A program made the position numbers and the translations under genes. The notes beneath the pieces are model-generated. The model was given only the letters and a program-made list of their open reading frames with translations, did not search any database and was not told the DNA's origin. This document shows, in pieces, positions 7,205-16,531 of a stretch of DNA of 64,000 nt; position 1 is the stretch's first letter, and each line of letters starts with the position of its first letter. The stretch spans positions 310,001 to 374,000 of the forward strand of contig CAXXSW010000007.1 of the NCBI GenBank assembly GCA_963677625.2. The letters run 5' to 3'. Source of the DNA: UBA1351 sp963677625. Lineage in GTDB: Bacteria > Bacillota > Clostridia > Lachnospirales > Vallitaleaceae.

Positions 7205-9637
7205 TTATATCTTATACTTATATTTGACTGAAATTAATTGAATTTCATTGGGGTCCATTGATGTGGAAAAAGTAAGCTTCTTATCTTTGGCTTCAATATG
7301 GTTGATTGCCAATCTAGGGACACACACCTGCTTAAGATAATTGATTTCCTCCTTAATAAGGCTCTTGGGACAAGCCATCCTAATCCACTCATCCTGCACA
7401 CTGCCGTACTGTCGATTAACACTATGAATCTTGATCTCGTAGATGCCCGATTTTTCTACATCTAACTTGTACTCAATGGTTTTCTTATCCAAATCTTCAA
7501 ACAAAAGATCCTGTTTGAAAATATCCAGGCGATCCTCATGAATCATAAAATAACGGTGATTTAGAAACTTATAGTTATGGCAGGCAATTCTTATTTCATT
7601 ATAGCCAGTGTCAGTAATAATATAATTATCACCTTTGTCGATTAGACGAGGTCCAAGACGATTCATAAACTCAAAAGCAAAATAAACCGGTTTGGGAATA
7701 CCGTCTTTGGAAAACACACCGCTACTACCATTCAGTAAGGCATTGGAGTCAAAGTAATCAGCAAATACATCCGAAGCAAACCAGTAACCTAATAGATCAA
7801 CAGAATCCAGTACTGCTATTAGATTATTCATAATAAATGCACCCTTATAGCAACTGTCATTAAGGATGTTTCGATTGGCCACTGTTGAGTTCCACTCTGA
7901 GATGTGAATAGGAATATCTCCTGCTCCAGCAGCCTGCATCACCTCTTTAGCTGATTCCAAGTAATTCTGTAAATAGTCTCTATCTGTCGATGTCTTATTG
8001 ATGGTATCAGAATTCACCACCCCAATGACATATGGATAGGCATAAAAAGAAAGGAAATCAGGCAAGTTGTGTCTAACAATCCAGGTTTTTAAAAATTTCT
8101 GTAAGGCTGTCTCACCAAAACGTATAGATAAGCCTGCTCCGCCTACTTTTGCCTTAGGCAAATATTCCCTAATAATACTGGATACTGTATCAAACATCTT
8201 AAGATAGCTTTCAATCTCTCCCATGGACTGGGACATGTAACCTGATTTTTCATCAGCTTCTTCCCGCCACAGTTCAAAGTACCACTGACTCACTTGTTCT
8301 GTAGAATAGCGGTCAATAATATTAAGAACAAATGCTTCAAAAAACTGTCTGATGGCCTTCTCATCTCTAAATTTAAGTTCACTGTCATCAGCAATAAGGA
8401 TATTGGCGACGCTACTAAGGAGTTTCTTTGGTTTGATATTCAATTCAAGATAAGGGTACAATCCTTTACTGACAATAAAATCCAATACACGGTTAAGCTT
8501 ATCAAAATTATAATAGCCGTTCTTAGCGTTGATATCAATATACATCTCTTGAGAATACAAGTCCCAGATACGAACATACTCAATTCTCAACCGTTTGGTA
8601 ATCTCACTGATATGGTCTTGCATATTGGATTTTAGAAGTTCGGAGGCGTTTCCAGCATTAAGCATTCTTCCCCAAACCTTTTCAAAAGGTCTTCCCGTAG
8701 TGTTCATATCAGTCCGAACAGAAATTTTCGAATGATCTGTTTGCAATTCTGCCACAGGATTATTGGTTATATACGCTTCTACCCTTTCCTTAAGGTGGGA
8801 ATCATTTTCTTCCCTTTCCTTGATTTCAGAATCTTTATGATAGGTAATTTTATATTGCTTAGGCGGCATCTTATACTTGGCCTTGAATACACGGTTAAAG
8901 GTTCCTACATTGGCAAATCCATTTTCCAAAGCAATTCTTGTAATGGAAACATCTTTATATAAAAGGTCATCCATGGCATGATTCAAACGGACATTATTGA
9001 CATATTCAAGAAAATTCATTTGAAACTTGCGCTTGATGTACTTGGAAAGATATGATTCAGTCAGGAATAAACGTTCCGACAACTCTGAGAGACTGATCTT
9101 GTCCCGGAAGTTTCTGGCAACATAGTTACTGATTTGAAATATACGGGCTTCATCGCTTTCTCCGCTATCTACAGAGGATGTGTCCTGGTTTGAAACAAGA
9201 AAGTGTTTAATTAACTCATATAATAATTCATAGTACTGTCCTACCAGTCTAATCTTACCTATTCCCATATTCTCGAAGTATTCCTTGACCAAACCTTTAA
9301 TGACCTTTCTTACTTCGTCATAAGCTGAACTTTTATCAATCACTGAATTACACCAAAAAATAATATGATTCTGATTCAACATTTCGCTAAGATTAATATA
9401 ATCAATATAAAAACTACCAACAAGGGCATGCTCTTCAGCCTTGAACCCAAAAGGCTTATTACCATTGATCATAATGTAATCATCCTCGTTCAGACGAAAT
9501 TCCTCACCATCCACCTCTACCACAGCTTCACCGACAAACACATAAAACAGCTCAATTTCCTCATGTATGCTAGGTGCTGCACGATTGGTCTTATGAAATT
9601 TAAAGTACATGGGGCTATTTTTTAAGTGTTGTTCCAT
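7205..9637 (-). CDS. AraC-family regulator fused to a GH39-like domain
   Basis: Protein of 810 residues in three parts: an N-terminal cupin-like sensor (about 1-75), an AraC helix-turn-helix domain (about 170-265) and a GH39 beta-xylosidase-like barrel with a C-terminal beta region (about 310-810). The barrel keeps both expected glutamates: E459 in FELWREE (acid/base position) and E581 in HISEWN (nucleophile position). The Asn that normally precedes the acid/base residue is R458, so catalysis may be lost or altered and the barrel may bind a sugar ligand. The true GH39 at 42578-44077 has the normal WNEP. No signal peptide. It probably controls the adjacent operon starting at 6979 and could sense a glycoside or xyloside. 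Confidence 0.85.
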   Translation of the reverse strand: MEQHLKNSPMYFKFHKTNRAAPSIHEEIELFYVFVGEAVVEVDGEEFRLNEDDYIMINGNKPFGFKAEEHALVGSFYIDYINLSEMLNQNHIIFWCNSVIDKSSAYDEVRKVIKGLVKEYFENMGIGKIRLVGQYYELLYELIKHFLVSNQDTSSVDSGESDEARIFQISNYVARNFRDKISLSELSERLFLTESYLSKYIKRKFQMNFLEYVNNVRLNHAMDDLLYKDVSITRIALENGFANVGTFNRVFKAKYKMPPKQYKITYHKDSEIKEREENDSHLKERVEAYITNNPVAELQTDHSKISVRTDMNTTGRPFEKVWGRMLNAGNASELLKSNMQDHISEITKRLRIEYVRIWDLYSQEMYIDINAKNGYYNFDKLNRVLDFIVSKGLYPYLELNIKPKKLLSSVANILIADDSELKFRDEKAIRQFFEAFVLNIIDRYSTEQVSQWYFELWREEADEKSGYMSQSMGEIESYLKMFDTVSSIIREYLPKAKVGGAGLSIRFGETALQKFLKTWIVRHNLPDFLSFYAYPYVIGVVNSDTINKTSTDRDYLQNYLESAKEVMQAAGAGDIPIHISEWNSTVANRNILNDSCYKGAFIMNNLIAVLDSVDLLGYWFASDVFADYFDSNALLNGSSGVFSKDGIPKPVYFAFEFMNRLGPRLIDKGDNYIITDTGYNEIRIACHNYKFLNHRYFMIHEDRLDIFKQDLLFEDLDKKTIEYKLDVEKSGIYEIKIHSVNRQYGSVQDEWIRMACPKSLIKEEINYLKQVCVPRLAINHIEAKDKKLTFSTSMDPNEIQLISVKYKYKI

Positions 9638-9688
9638 CCACTGACCTACTTTCCTCTCGAGTTTTTATTCTCCTTTATTCTTATACTC

Positions 9689-9716
9689 ATTATAACTGAA
9701 TCGCAAGAAACTTCAA
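9689..9716 (-). promoter_or_regulatory. Promoter of the AraC-GH39 gene
   Basis: TTGAAG (4 of 6 consensus), a 16-base spacer and a perfect TATAAT, ending about 50 bases before the start codon. Confidence 0.5.
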
Positions 9717-9770
9717 GCAGGCACGAGGCTGTTTAACAGAAAGGAAAGGTTTGAAAATGTCTATATATCT

Positions 9771-10730
9771 CTATTCTGCATATCCAATATAGGCTTGCTT
9801 CAGTTCTTTCAGATTGGGAATCTGGCCGGGACCGACTGCCTGTGTTTTGATTTCTGTAGAGTGCTCCAATTTACCTTCCCAAAAGAGACGAGAACGCTTT
9901 TGCTCTTTTTCACTGAAAGCAACTTGAATTCTACCATCAAGGACATCAATCTCACCTTCAATACCGCATACAGGGCATTCCACTTTTTCACGGTTGGCAC
10001 TTACAGTGAGCATATGACAGTGACATACCGGACAGACACCTTCTTCTTCACCACGCCATTTTACTCGTTCTTCATCCGTTTCAGCTAAGAGTGCTTGTGC
10101 AATATTCTTACCCAATCGCTTCATTCTTTCCATCTGGACTTCATTGCCCAGTACATGCTCATAAGCCATTGCTCCATAATATTCGTGCATGTCCACTACA
10201 TCTATACCCATAGACATGGTCATCTCATACATGGTAGGCAACATAAATGATAACCAATTTTTTGTCATAGCCCCACCAACTGAGATTAATGCACCAACAC
10301 GCTTTTTAAAACTTCTGACATCAGGCAATTTGTCAGGATCCTTACCTGCTTTTATTCCCTCATCGTAAGTTGCTTTACGGAAAGTGATATCATGTGATGG
10401 TCCAATACGATCACATACTGTCTTGAATCGACCTGTAGGACTTAGAACATAGGTAGGTGAGCCAACAATAAGTGCATCACATTTCATAATCTCTTCATCT
10501 AGTATTTCAAAATCGTCCTTAATTGGACATCCACCTTTACCACGACCTGATACCATTCCCACAACACATGAAATACAACCGGTACAGGCTTTGATGTCTA
10601 ATCCATCAACATGGATAAATTTCACTTCATGTCCGGCTTCTTCACATTCCATCAAGGCCGTTTTCACCATTACTTCTGTATTACTCGTCCTTCTTCCGAA
10701 GGATAATCCTAGAACTCTTTTCTTTTCCAT
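9771..10730 (-). CDS. Flavodoxin-fold NAD(P)H:FMN oxidoreductase with Cys motif and zinc-ribbon-like tail
   Basis: Protein of 319 residues. The N-terminal 200 residues are a flavodoxin-like NADPH-dependent FMN reductase with a cysteine cluster CTGCISC near residue 50 and another Cys about 15 residues later (GGCPIKDD), as in iron-sulfur flavoproteins. The flavin-contact segment GSPTYVLSPTG follows. The C-terminal part has two CPVC motifs about 20 residues apart, resembling a rubredoxin or zinc ribbon. It probably passes electrons from NAD(P)H to an acceptor. It lies 36 bases after a nitroreductase gene. Its place among glycoside genes suggests redox processing of an aglycone, which is inference. 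Confidence 0.78.
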   Translation of the reverse strand: MEKKRVLGLSFGRRTSNTEVMVKTALMECEEAGHEVKFIHVDGLDIKACTGCISCVVGMVSGRGKGGCPIKDDFEILDEEIMKCDALIVGSPTYVLSPTGRFKTVCDRIGPSHDITFRKATYDEGIKAGKDPDKLPDVRSFKKRVGALISVGGAMTKNWLSFMLPTMYEMTMSMGIDVVDMHEYYGAMAYEHVLGNEVQMERMKRLGKNIAQALLAETDEERVKWRGEEEGVCPVCHCHMLTVSANREKVECPVCGIEGEIDVLDGRIQVAFSEKEQKRSRLFWEGKLEHSTEIKTQAVGPGQIPNLKELKQAYIGYAE

Positions 10731-10766
10731 TATAACTCCTTAACTTTTCTTTTTTTTAATACAAAC

Positions 10767-11396
10767 TTACATCCACTCTACAAGCAGTTTTGGTTCTGGG
10801 CGCAACTTATCTTCAAGGGCTTCTAGCGGATATCCAATCTGACAAGCATCAAAAATAAACTCATCCTCTTTCAATCCTAAGATTGAGCTTAAGACAGGTC
10901 CCTGGTTAAGATCGGTAATCGCTGATACAATCTGCAGCCCTATGCCAAGTGCCGTTGCTTTTAGCCACATATTCTCTAGGCAATAGCCCAAAGCACTTTC
11001 TTCTCTAGATGGAAAGCCTTTTCTTTCAGCAATTATAATCAAATAGGGAGCTTTCCATTCCGGCAAACCTTTCTCCTTAATGATGTGCATGACTTTCAGC
11101 ATCATCTCCATCCGTGGATCAGGAGCTTTCTCAAACATATCTAGTTTCACCAATAAGGTTTCAAAACAAGCTTTTCTAATTTTTTCAGCGATTTTACTTT
11201 GGGTTGGAATCACGAAAAATCGTCTAAAATCGTCACTGTCTTTATTAGCCAATCCTGCATAAGGTGCCAGCCTACCAGCTTCCAGTACAGCTTCAATCTG
11301 ACTTTTTTCAGGCATTCGTTTATCAAATACTCTCACAGAATGACGAGTCCTCATTACTTGATCCACTACCTGATTTACCATTTGATTCTTATTCAT
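10767..11396 (-). CDS. Nitroreductase-family FMN oxidoreductase
   Basis: Protein of 209 residues. The N-terminal RTRHSVRVF is the FMN-phosphate contact motif of the nitroreductase family, followed by AGRLAPYAGL; the C-terminal half has the GYCLENMWLKATALGIG helix typical of the dimer core. Such enzymes reduce nitro groups, quinones or enones, or act as FMN-dependent dehydrogenases. GGGAGG precedes the ATG. It is cotranscribed with the flavodoxin-type protein downstream. Residues 70-115 form a longer insertion than in minimal members. Substrate not predictable. Confidence 0.85.
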   Translation of the reverse strand: MNKNQMVNQVVDQVMRTRHSVRVFDKRMPEKSQIEAVLEAGRLAPYAGLANKDSDDFRRFFVIPTQSKIAEKIRKACFETLLVKLDMFEKAPDPRMEMMLKVMHIIKEKGLPEWKAPYLIIIAERKGFPSREESALGYCLENMWLKATALGIGLQIVSAITDLNQGPVLSSILGLKEDEFIFDACQIGYPLEALEDKLRPEPKLLVEWM

Positions 11397-11650
11397 TTAA
11401 CAACCTCCCAATAAAATCTTTGTAGCTCATTAATTGCTTCCTTACAGACATAATTTGTCCTTGTTCCCTATCCCTTTCATTTTATGAAAAGAGACAGCAA
11501 AAATCACTCTACTTTTTGTGTAAAAAGTAAGTACTTTTATCCTCTTTGCTTAATCCTTCCTGTATATATAAAAAACAGGACAAAGAAGGGCTCATTTTTT
11601 TATCCTCTTCTATTAGTCCACATGGATTACTACTTATTTATCACCTCACA
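11397..11650. other. Intergenic region between the ABC-like ATPase and nitroreductase genes
   Basis: 254 bases of AT-rich DNA. It contains short overlapping inverted repeats built on AAAAGTA and TACTTTT (about 11510-11540) and a 5-bp stem near 11566-11587, none with a strong terminator signature. Forward open frames here have no ribosome site and overlap the minus-strand gene, so I do not call them. Confidence 0.5.
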
Positions 11651-12997
11651 TCAAGAGTTTTTATCTGCCCTGACAATCCTATTGCTAACTTCATCTATCT
11701 GTCTTTCTTCAGCGGAGATGATAATAACTCCAGTTCCCTGTTTGCTAAACTCTTTTATCATGTCCTTGAGCATTTTTCTTTGCAACTCATCAGCCCCCAT
11801 GTATGGTTCCATGAGAACGATGGCTGGCGGTCTCTTAAATAACCACCTACCATACAAGACGATCAACTGCTCATATTCCAAGAGATTCTGGACAGGTTGA
11901 TTCCATGTTTTAGATGGAATAATCGTTTCTTTTCCCATAGTTCCAATCAAAAACTTTTTCAATGAGGAACTGAGGATACCATAAGGACTCATTCTCCGAT
12001 GAATCTGTAACACCAGGTTATCATAGGCACTCATTTCAGGAATAAGCATTGCCTTAATTGGTATGTTGGGAATGTATCCCCATCCCTTATCAAGTAATCC
12101 TTCCAGGCTTCTATTGTCGAAAATTCTCTCCGAGTCTAAAACACCTACAACTTCACCAGACTCAACATGGACACGAAGTGCCCTCCCTTCACTTTTTAAA
12201 GGTAAATCCACTTCCATATGACCTGATTTATTTTCATCACCTTCTTCCAGGGGAGACTTCCACTTTTGTATATCTTCTGACCCATAGTTAATGCAGGCCA
12301 TAACCTCCCTTTCATCCACGTTGCCTTCAAAAAAAGTCCTTAGGCATTTCCCTTTATTAAGAATATGTATCCGGTTGATTATCAAGTCGGTAGGTTCTGG
12401 TTTCCTTCCGAATAAAAGGATAGCTAAACCCTTCTTATGTAATTTTCCAATAAGTCGATATATTTCCCTTTGTTCTGTCCCACCATAAGCTTTAAATATG
12501 TCATCAATAATAATCAAACGGCTCTTTCTAACAACACTCATAATCATCTCTATCAAATGTTTCTCATAATTGTCCAGTGTATAGGTCTTTTGATAGGGAT
12601 CAATATCAAGACCAAATTCCTTTAATACTGATTGGACTTTGGCAACTTCCTTTCCTTTTCTAATCAACCAACGTCCCTGATTACCGGGATATAAGTTCAT
12701 ATTTTCCGCAACACTAAAGCGATCCACCAACATATGTTGCTGTCCGATAAAATGAATGCCTTTTAGACCAAGACTTGTATCTCCTGATTGTACAAGATTA
12801 CCCTCATATCGAATAAAGCCTTCTTGGAAACTAGTATGTCCCCGCAAGACATCACATATGGTTGTTTTACCAGAACCAGCTTGACCTAAAATATAAACAA
12901 TCTCCCCTTGGTCTACCCGTGTACTGAAATAGGAAACGACTTCACGTTTACCGTGACGAACCATTAGGTCATTGATATGAAGGAGTTCCTTCTTCAT
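11651..12997 (-). CDS. Degenerate duplicated sugar-type ABC ATPase, probable signalling partner
   Basis: Protein of 448 residues built as two RbsA-like ATPase halves. The first half has an intact Walker A (GQAGSGKTT, 38-46), but the LSGGQ signature is replaced by LDNYE (141-145) and the Walker B acid pair is DD (LIIIDDI). The second half has no Walker A, and its Walker B reads IVLMEPYMGAD, with Met where Asp is expected. The segment IPNIPIKAMLIPEMS keeps the shape of the RbsA VPEDR region. It is unlikely to power transport. Its ATG overlaps the kinase stop by four bases (ATGA), so it is made together with the kinase and response regulator. I infer that it senses nucleotide or docks on the transporter to inform the kinase. 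Cytoplasmic. Confidence 0.7.
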   Translation of the reverse strand: MKKELLHINDLMVRHGKREVVSYFSTRVDQGEIVYILGQAGSGKTTICDVLRGHTSFQEGFIRYEGNLVQSGDTSLGLKGIHFIGQQHMLVDRFSVAENMNLYPGNQGRWLIRKGKEVAKVQSVLKEFGLDIDPYQKTYTLDNYEKHLIEMIMSVVRKSRLIIIDDIFKAYGGTEQREIYRLIGKLHKKGLAILLFGRKPEPTDLIINRIHILNKGKCLRTFFEGNVDEREVMACINYGSEDIQKWKSPLEEGDENKSGHMEVDLPLKSEGRALRVHVESGEVVGVLDSERIFDNRSLEGLLDKGWGYIPNIPIKAMLIPEMSAYDNLVLQIHRRMSPYGILSSSLKKFLIGTMGKETIIPSKTWNQPVQNLLEYEQLIVLYGRWLFKRPPAIVLMEPYMGADELQRKMLKDMIKEFSKQGTGVIIISAEERQIDEVSNRIVRADKNS

Positions 12998-13803
12998 ATC
13001 TTTCCTTCCCTAGGAACTGTTAGTATTACTTCAGTCCCAATACCAAATGCGCTATTGACCTGCAAACCATATTCCTCTCCAAAGAGCAACTTTAATCGAT
13101 GGTTGACGTTAATGAGGGCGATACCCATATGTTTTTTCAATTCTCTATTTTCAAGGATTCCGTCATTTGTCCTAAATCGAACCTGGATACTACGTAATGT
13201 CTCCTCGTCCATCCCTTTACCATTGTCTTGAACAACAATAAAAACGTCTTTTTGATTACTGGTCACCTTGAGAAGTATCTTGCCATCACTAACCCGTGTT
13301 TCAATACCATGGAATAAGGCGTTTTCCACAATAGGCTGCAAAGTCATCTTAGGTAATTTCACTGACAAATCTACATCATTGTCAATCTTCGTCAAGAATT
13401 GGAATCGATCTTCAAAACGATATTGTTGAATATGGATATAATTATTAATATTTTCCATCTCTTTAGACAGTTCCACAATATCATTTTCTTTATTGATGCT
13501 ATAGCGAAAATATTTAGCCAATGCTTCTGTCATATCTGCTATCTTCTGATTATGGTCTTCTAGTGCCTGACCACGAATAGATTCCAAAGTATTATAGAGA
13601 AAATGAGGATTAATCTGACTCTGTAACTCTGATATCTTGGCTTGCTTCCACAAGATTTGATTTTCTTCATTCTCTTGTTCAAAAACCATTATTCTTGAAA
13701 TCAGACCCCCCAGCTGTTTATTTGACTTATATCCAGAAGCTGTTGCCATATGAATGAAGTTCATGGCAAGTCTCAGTTTTTTCCAGTAACTGACAGGTCC
13801 CAT
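12994..13803 (-). CDS. Soluble YesM/LytS-type sensor histidine kinase
   Basis: Protein of 269 residues with no hydrophobic segment long enough to cross a membrane, unlike the two other kinases in the window (about 577-582 residues with two spans). The phosphoacceptor is H67 in QINPHFLYN, the N box is ENALFHGIE, and the ATP lid region shows DNGKGMDEE and HMGIALINVNHRL. The first about 55 residues are helical. GGAGG lies six bases before the ATG, which shares its A with the regulator stop (TGATG); a GTG one codon earlier is also possible. It should phosphorylate the response regulator encoded just upstream. With no sensor domain of its own, input probably comes from a partner such as the ABC-like protein next to it. 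Confidence 0.85.
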   Translation of the reverse strand: MGPVSYWKKLRLAMNFIHMATASGYKSNKQLGGLISRIMVFEQENEENQILWKQAKISELQSQINPHFLYNTLESIRGQALEDHNQKIADMTEALAKYFRYSINKENDIVELSKEMENINNYIHIQQYRFEDRFQFLTKIDNDVDLSVKLPKMTLQPIVENALFHGIETRVSDGKILLKVTSNQKDVFIVVQDNGKGMDEETLRSIQVRFRTNDGILENRELKKHMGIALINVNHRLKLLFGEEYGLQVNSAFGIGTEVILTVPREGKI

Positions 13804-15389
13804 CACGCACCTCCCTGATATAGTTTTCTGAAAACAGAAGGTTTGATTCCTACTTCTTTTTTAAAGGTTTTACTGAAATATTTTTGGTCTTTATAACCAA
13901 CCTGATCAGCAACTTGAATCATGGAGAGCTTTGTATTTCTCAGTAAATCCTTAGCCTTTTTCATTCTACAGTCTGTAATGTACTCGCTGAATCTAACACC
14001 GGTTTCGTTTTTAAATATTGTACTCAAATAAGAAGAACTTAAACCAATTTCCTCAGCAACTTCCTCTAGAGTAAGTCCCTGTCTGTAGTGACCTTCAATA
14101 TACAATTTAGCTTCCTGAACCGGTTTTCTTTCCTGCTTGGATTTTTCATCTTTAATTCTATCAATAAGCGATGAAAGGATACGCCGCATATTGTGAAGCA
14201 TACCAACTTTTGAATCACTATTCATAGAACATCTATCTGTATCCATATCATAAGAAGCAATTAGTTCATCTGACATCTTCATCTCATGAAGTTTAAGTAG
14301 AATGGTCTCTTTCACCTCTTCCAATACCTTAATCAACAAAAAAGGTGATTGTACAAAGGCTTTCTCATGGATCTGAATCAGCTTGTTGAAAGCTTCCAAT
14401 AACCGGTCCTTATTTGCAGTCTCCAAAGCCCCACTCAATAACAGATATTGCTCATCCACCTCAGAACTTTCGGGACCTTTCTCTTCCGGATTCAGTTCAC
14501 TTAGTCGTATAATTCTGTTATGTCCCAAAATACCACGTAGACGTACGGCATCCATACTGGTTTTAATGGAGTAATAGACCTGGTTAATGTTATGGGTCTT
14601 GGCACCGATACCTAAAGTTAATTTTAAATCAGAGAATTTATCCACAATACCAAGCAATCGAACAAAAAGCTTGGTCAAATCAGGACCATCTCTTTCTACA
14701 CTAGGCAGGGGGTAATTCAAAACGGTTATAATACCACCGTACATTCGATAATTAATGAACTCTAGGTGAGATTCAGTCAGCATGTTTTCTATTTCAGCTT
14801 CTAGGAGGTTGAGAATATGTTCCAGATCAACCTCACTCTTTTGATCACTGTCCACCCGAAGAAAGAGGGCTTGAAAAATTCCATCTTCAAACTCCAGCTC
14901 ATACTGGGAGTTAATTTGCTCCAAAGCCATGAAGGTACGTTCTTTTCTTAACATCATAGTATCTACAAAGTGACTCTGCAGCTTCTTCTTATGACGGGTT
15001 GAATGATCACTTCTTGACTTCACCATCTTATCCACGGTCTTCTTCAAAGCTTCGTTCAATTCGATTTTATCAATAGGTTTCAAGAGATAAGACTGAACCC
15101 CAAAGCGCATGGCACTATGGGCATATTCAAACTGTTTATATCCGCTGACCATAATAAACTCAGCATGACTTCCAGCTTCTTTCATCTTCTCAATTAATCC
15201 GATTCCGTCAAGGCCGGGCATACGAATATCTGTGATGACTATATCCACATCTTCTTTAAGTGCAAGTTCATAGGCTTCCATGCCGTTATTGGCTGTCCCC
15301 GCCAAAGTTAATCCATGGGCTTCCCAGTCAATTAAACTTTTTATAAGTGTGCATATTTTTTTTTCATCATCTGCAATCAGTATTTTCAT
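13803..15389 (-). CDS. YesN-type response regulator with AraC output domain
   Basis: Protein of 528 residues. The receiver domain (1-120) has the acidic pocket DDEKK and phosphoacceptor Asp in DIVITDIRMPGLDG near residue 55. A long linker (about 150-400) precedes a C-terminal AraC-type double helix-turn-helix (about 425-525, ending GIKPSVFRKLY). It is first of a coupled trio with the soluble kinase and the ABC-like ATPase, and lies 128 bases after the importer permease, separated by a hairpin. It is a good candidate for binding the GACAC elements upstream of the importer and deglycosidase operons. Confidence 0.88.
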   Translation of the reverse strand: MKILIADDEKKICTLIKSLIDWEAHGLTLAGTANNGMEAYELALKEDVDIVITDIRMPGLDGIGLIEKMKEAGSHAEFIMVSGYKQFEYAHSAMRFGVQSYLLKPIDKIELNEALKKTVDKMVKSRSDHSTRHKKKLQSHFVDTMMLRKERTFMALEQINSQYELEFEDGIFQALFLRVDSDQKSEVDLEHILNLLEAEIENMLTESHLEFINYRMYGGIITVLNYPLPSVERDGPDLTKLFVRLLGIVDKFSDLKLTLGIGAKTHNINQVYYSIKTSMDAVRLRGILGHNRIIRLSELNPEEKGPESSEVDEQYLLLSGALETANKDRLLEAFNKLIQIHEKAFVQSPFLLIKVLEEVKETILLKLHEMKMSDELIASYDMDTDRCSMNSDSKVGMLHNMRRILSSLIDRIKDEKSKQERKPVQEAKLYIEGHYRQGLTLEEVAEEIGLSSSYLSTIFKNETGVRFSEYITDCRMKKAKDLLRNTKLSMIQVADQVGYKDQKYFSKTFKKEVGIKPSVFRKLYQGGA

Positions 15390-15424
15390 TGGATGCCTCT
15401 TTTCTCTTCTATGAACGCAAACAG

Positions 15425-15451
15425 ACTCAAGGGATTGTCATTCCCTTGAGT
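15425..15451 (-). terminator. Hairpin between permease and response regulator genes
   Basis: A perfect 10-bp stem (ACTCAAGGGA with TCCCTTGAGT) and a 7-base loop, with only a weak T-rich tail. It may reduce transcription from the importer into the regulator genes or protect the 3' end. Confidence 0.5.
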
Positions 15452-15516
15452 ATTATATGTTGCTTATAATCGACAATATTTACCTTGTCTAGCCATATTC
15501 CTACTGAAAGATAACA

Positions 15517-16518
15517 TTAAGCTTCTTTCAGTACTCGATCTTTTTGATAATTATTATAGCCTATTGCTGACAATAAGATAATCCCTTTAGCCACATATTG
15601 AGGGTAAATCCCCATTCCGATGAGTTGCATACCATTAGCAAGAACACCTAATATGATAACTGCAACCACCACATTTAAAATCTTACCATCACCACCAGCG
15701 AAACTGATTCCACCTAATACTGCACCAGTAATACATGTGAATACCGCATCACCAGCCATACCAGCATTGGCGCTCCCTGCTCTGGCGGCCAAAATAATTC
15801 CTGCAATAGCGATAAATACACTAGCCACCACAAAGGCAGCGATAGAAATGAAGTTAGTATTAATACCTGCCAAACGGGCTGCTTCCCTGTTTCCGCCTAC
15901 TGCATAAATATAGCGTCCAAAGTAGGTTTTATTGAGAATGAATACGGCAACAAAAACCATGGCAAACATAATAATAACACTAACTGGTATCCCATAGACA
16001 TATTGCTGACCGATAGCCTTAAAGCCAATAGGCAGATTAAAATATGATTTTGAACCAGAAACCATAAAGGCAATCCCTTGATAAATCGTCATAGTTCCCA
16101 AGGTAACCACCATAGAATGGACCTTCAATTTATTGGCGAAATAACCATTGATGAAACCAAGTAGTGCTCCAACAGCAATACCACCAAGAACGGACACCCA
16201 TACCGGAAATGCCAATTGTTGCATCAAGATACAAGTGATGATGGCAACTAATGACATCTGATATGAAACAGATAAATCTGCACCACCTGAAATCATAATC
16301 AGTGATATCCCAATGGTTGCAATAATAATATAAGCATTTTGTACAAAAATATTGGTAAGGTTTTGAACTGTCAGGAAGTTATCTGATAAGATTCCGAAAA
16401 TCGCCAACATCAAAGCGAGAACGAAAAGCAGATAGAATCGATTCAGCATTCCGAAAAACAAGTCCTTCATGCTGAAAGACGGTTTTGATAAGCTTGTAGT
16501 CTGTGTAATATTATTCAT
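15517..16518 (-). CDS. Ribose/xylose-type ABC transporter permease (RbsC-like)
   Basis: Membrane permease of about 333 residues with eight to ten hydrophobic segments. The segments GGADLSVSYQMSL and GGISFAGGDGK match conserved loops of the RbsC/XylH family. I start at the ATG at 16518 with GGAG upstream; a longer frame to 16593 would run deep into the ATPase gene. It lies 13 bases after the ATPase stop. With the ATPase and binding protein it forms a complete importer for a monosaccharide or small glycoside. A hairpin and the response regulator gene follow. Confidence 0.92.
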   Translation of the reverse strand: MNNITQTTSLSKPSFSMKDLFFGMLNRFYLLFVLALMLAIFGILSDNFLTVQNLTNIFVQNAYIIIATIGISLIMISGGADLSVSYQMSLVAIITCILMQQLAFPVWVSVLGGIAVGALLGFINGYFANKLKVHSMVVTLGTMTIYQGIAFMVSGSKSYFNLPIGFKAIGQQYVYGIPVSVIIMFAMVFVAVFILNKTYFGRYIYAVGGNREAARLAGINTNFISIAAFVVASVFIAIAGIILAARAGSANAGMAGDAVFTCITGAVLGGISFAGGDGKILNVVVAVIILGVLANGMQLIGMGIYPQYVAKGIILLSAIGYNNYQKDRVLKEA

Positions 16519-16531
16519 TTTTTCAACTCCT

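Noticed and set aside
11484..11900. Forward open frame of 138 codons
   Set aside because: No ribosome site, composition unlike a protein, and it overlaps the ABC-like gene on the other strand.
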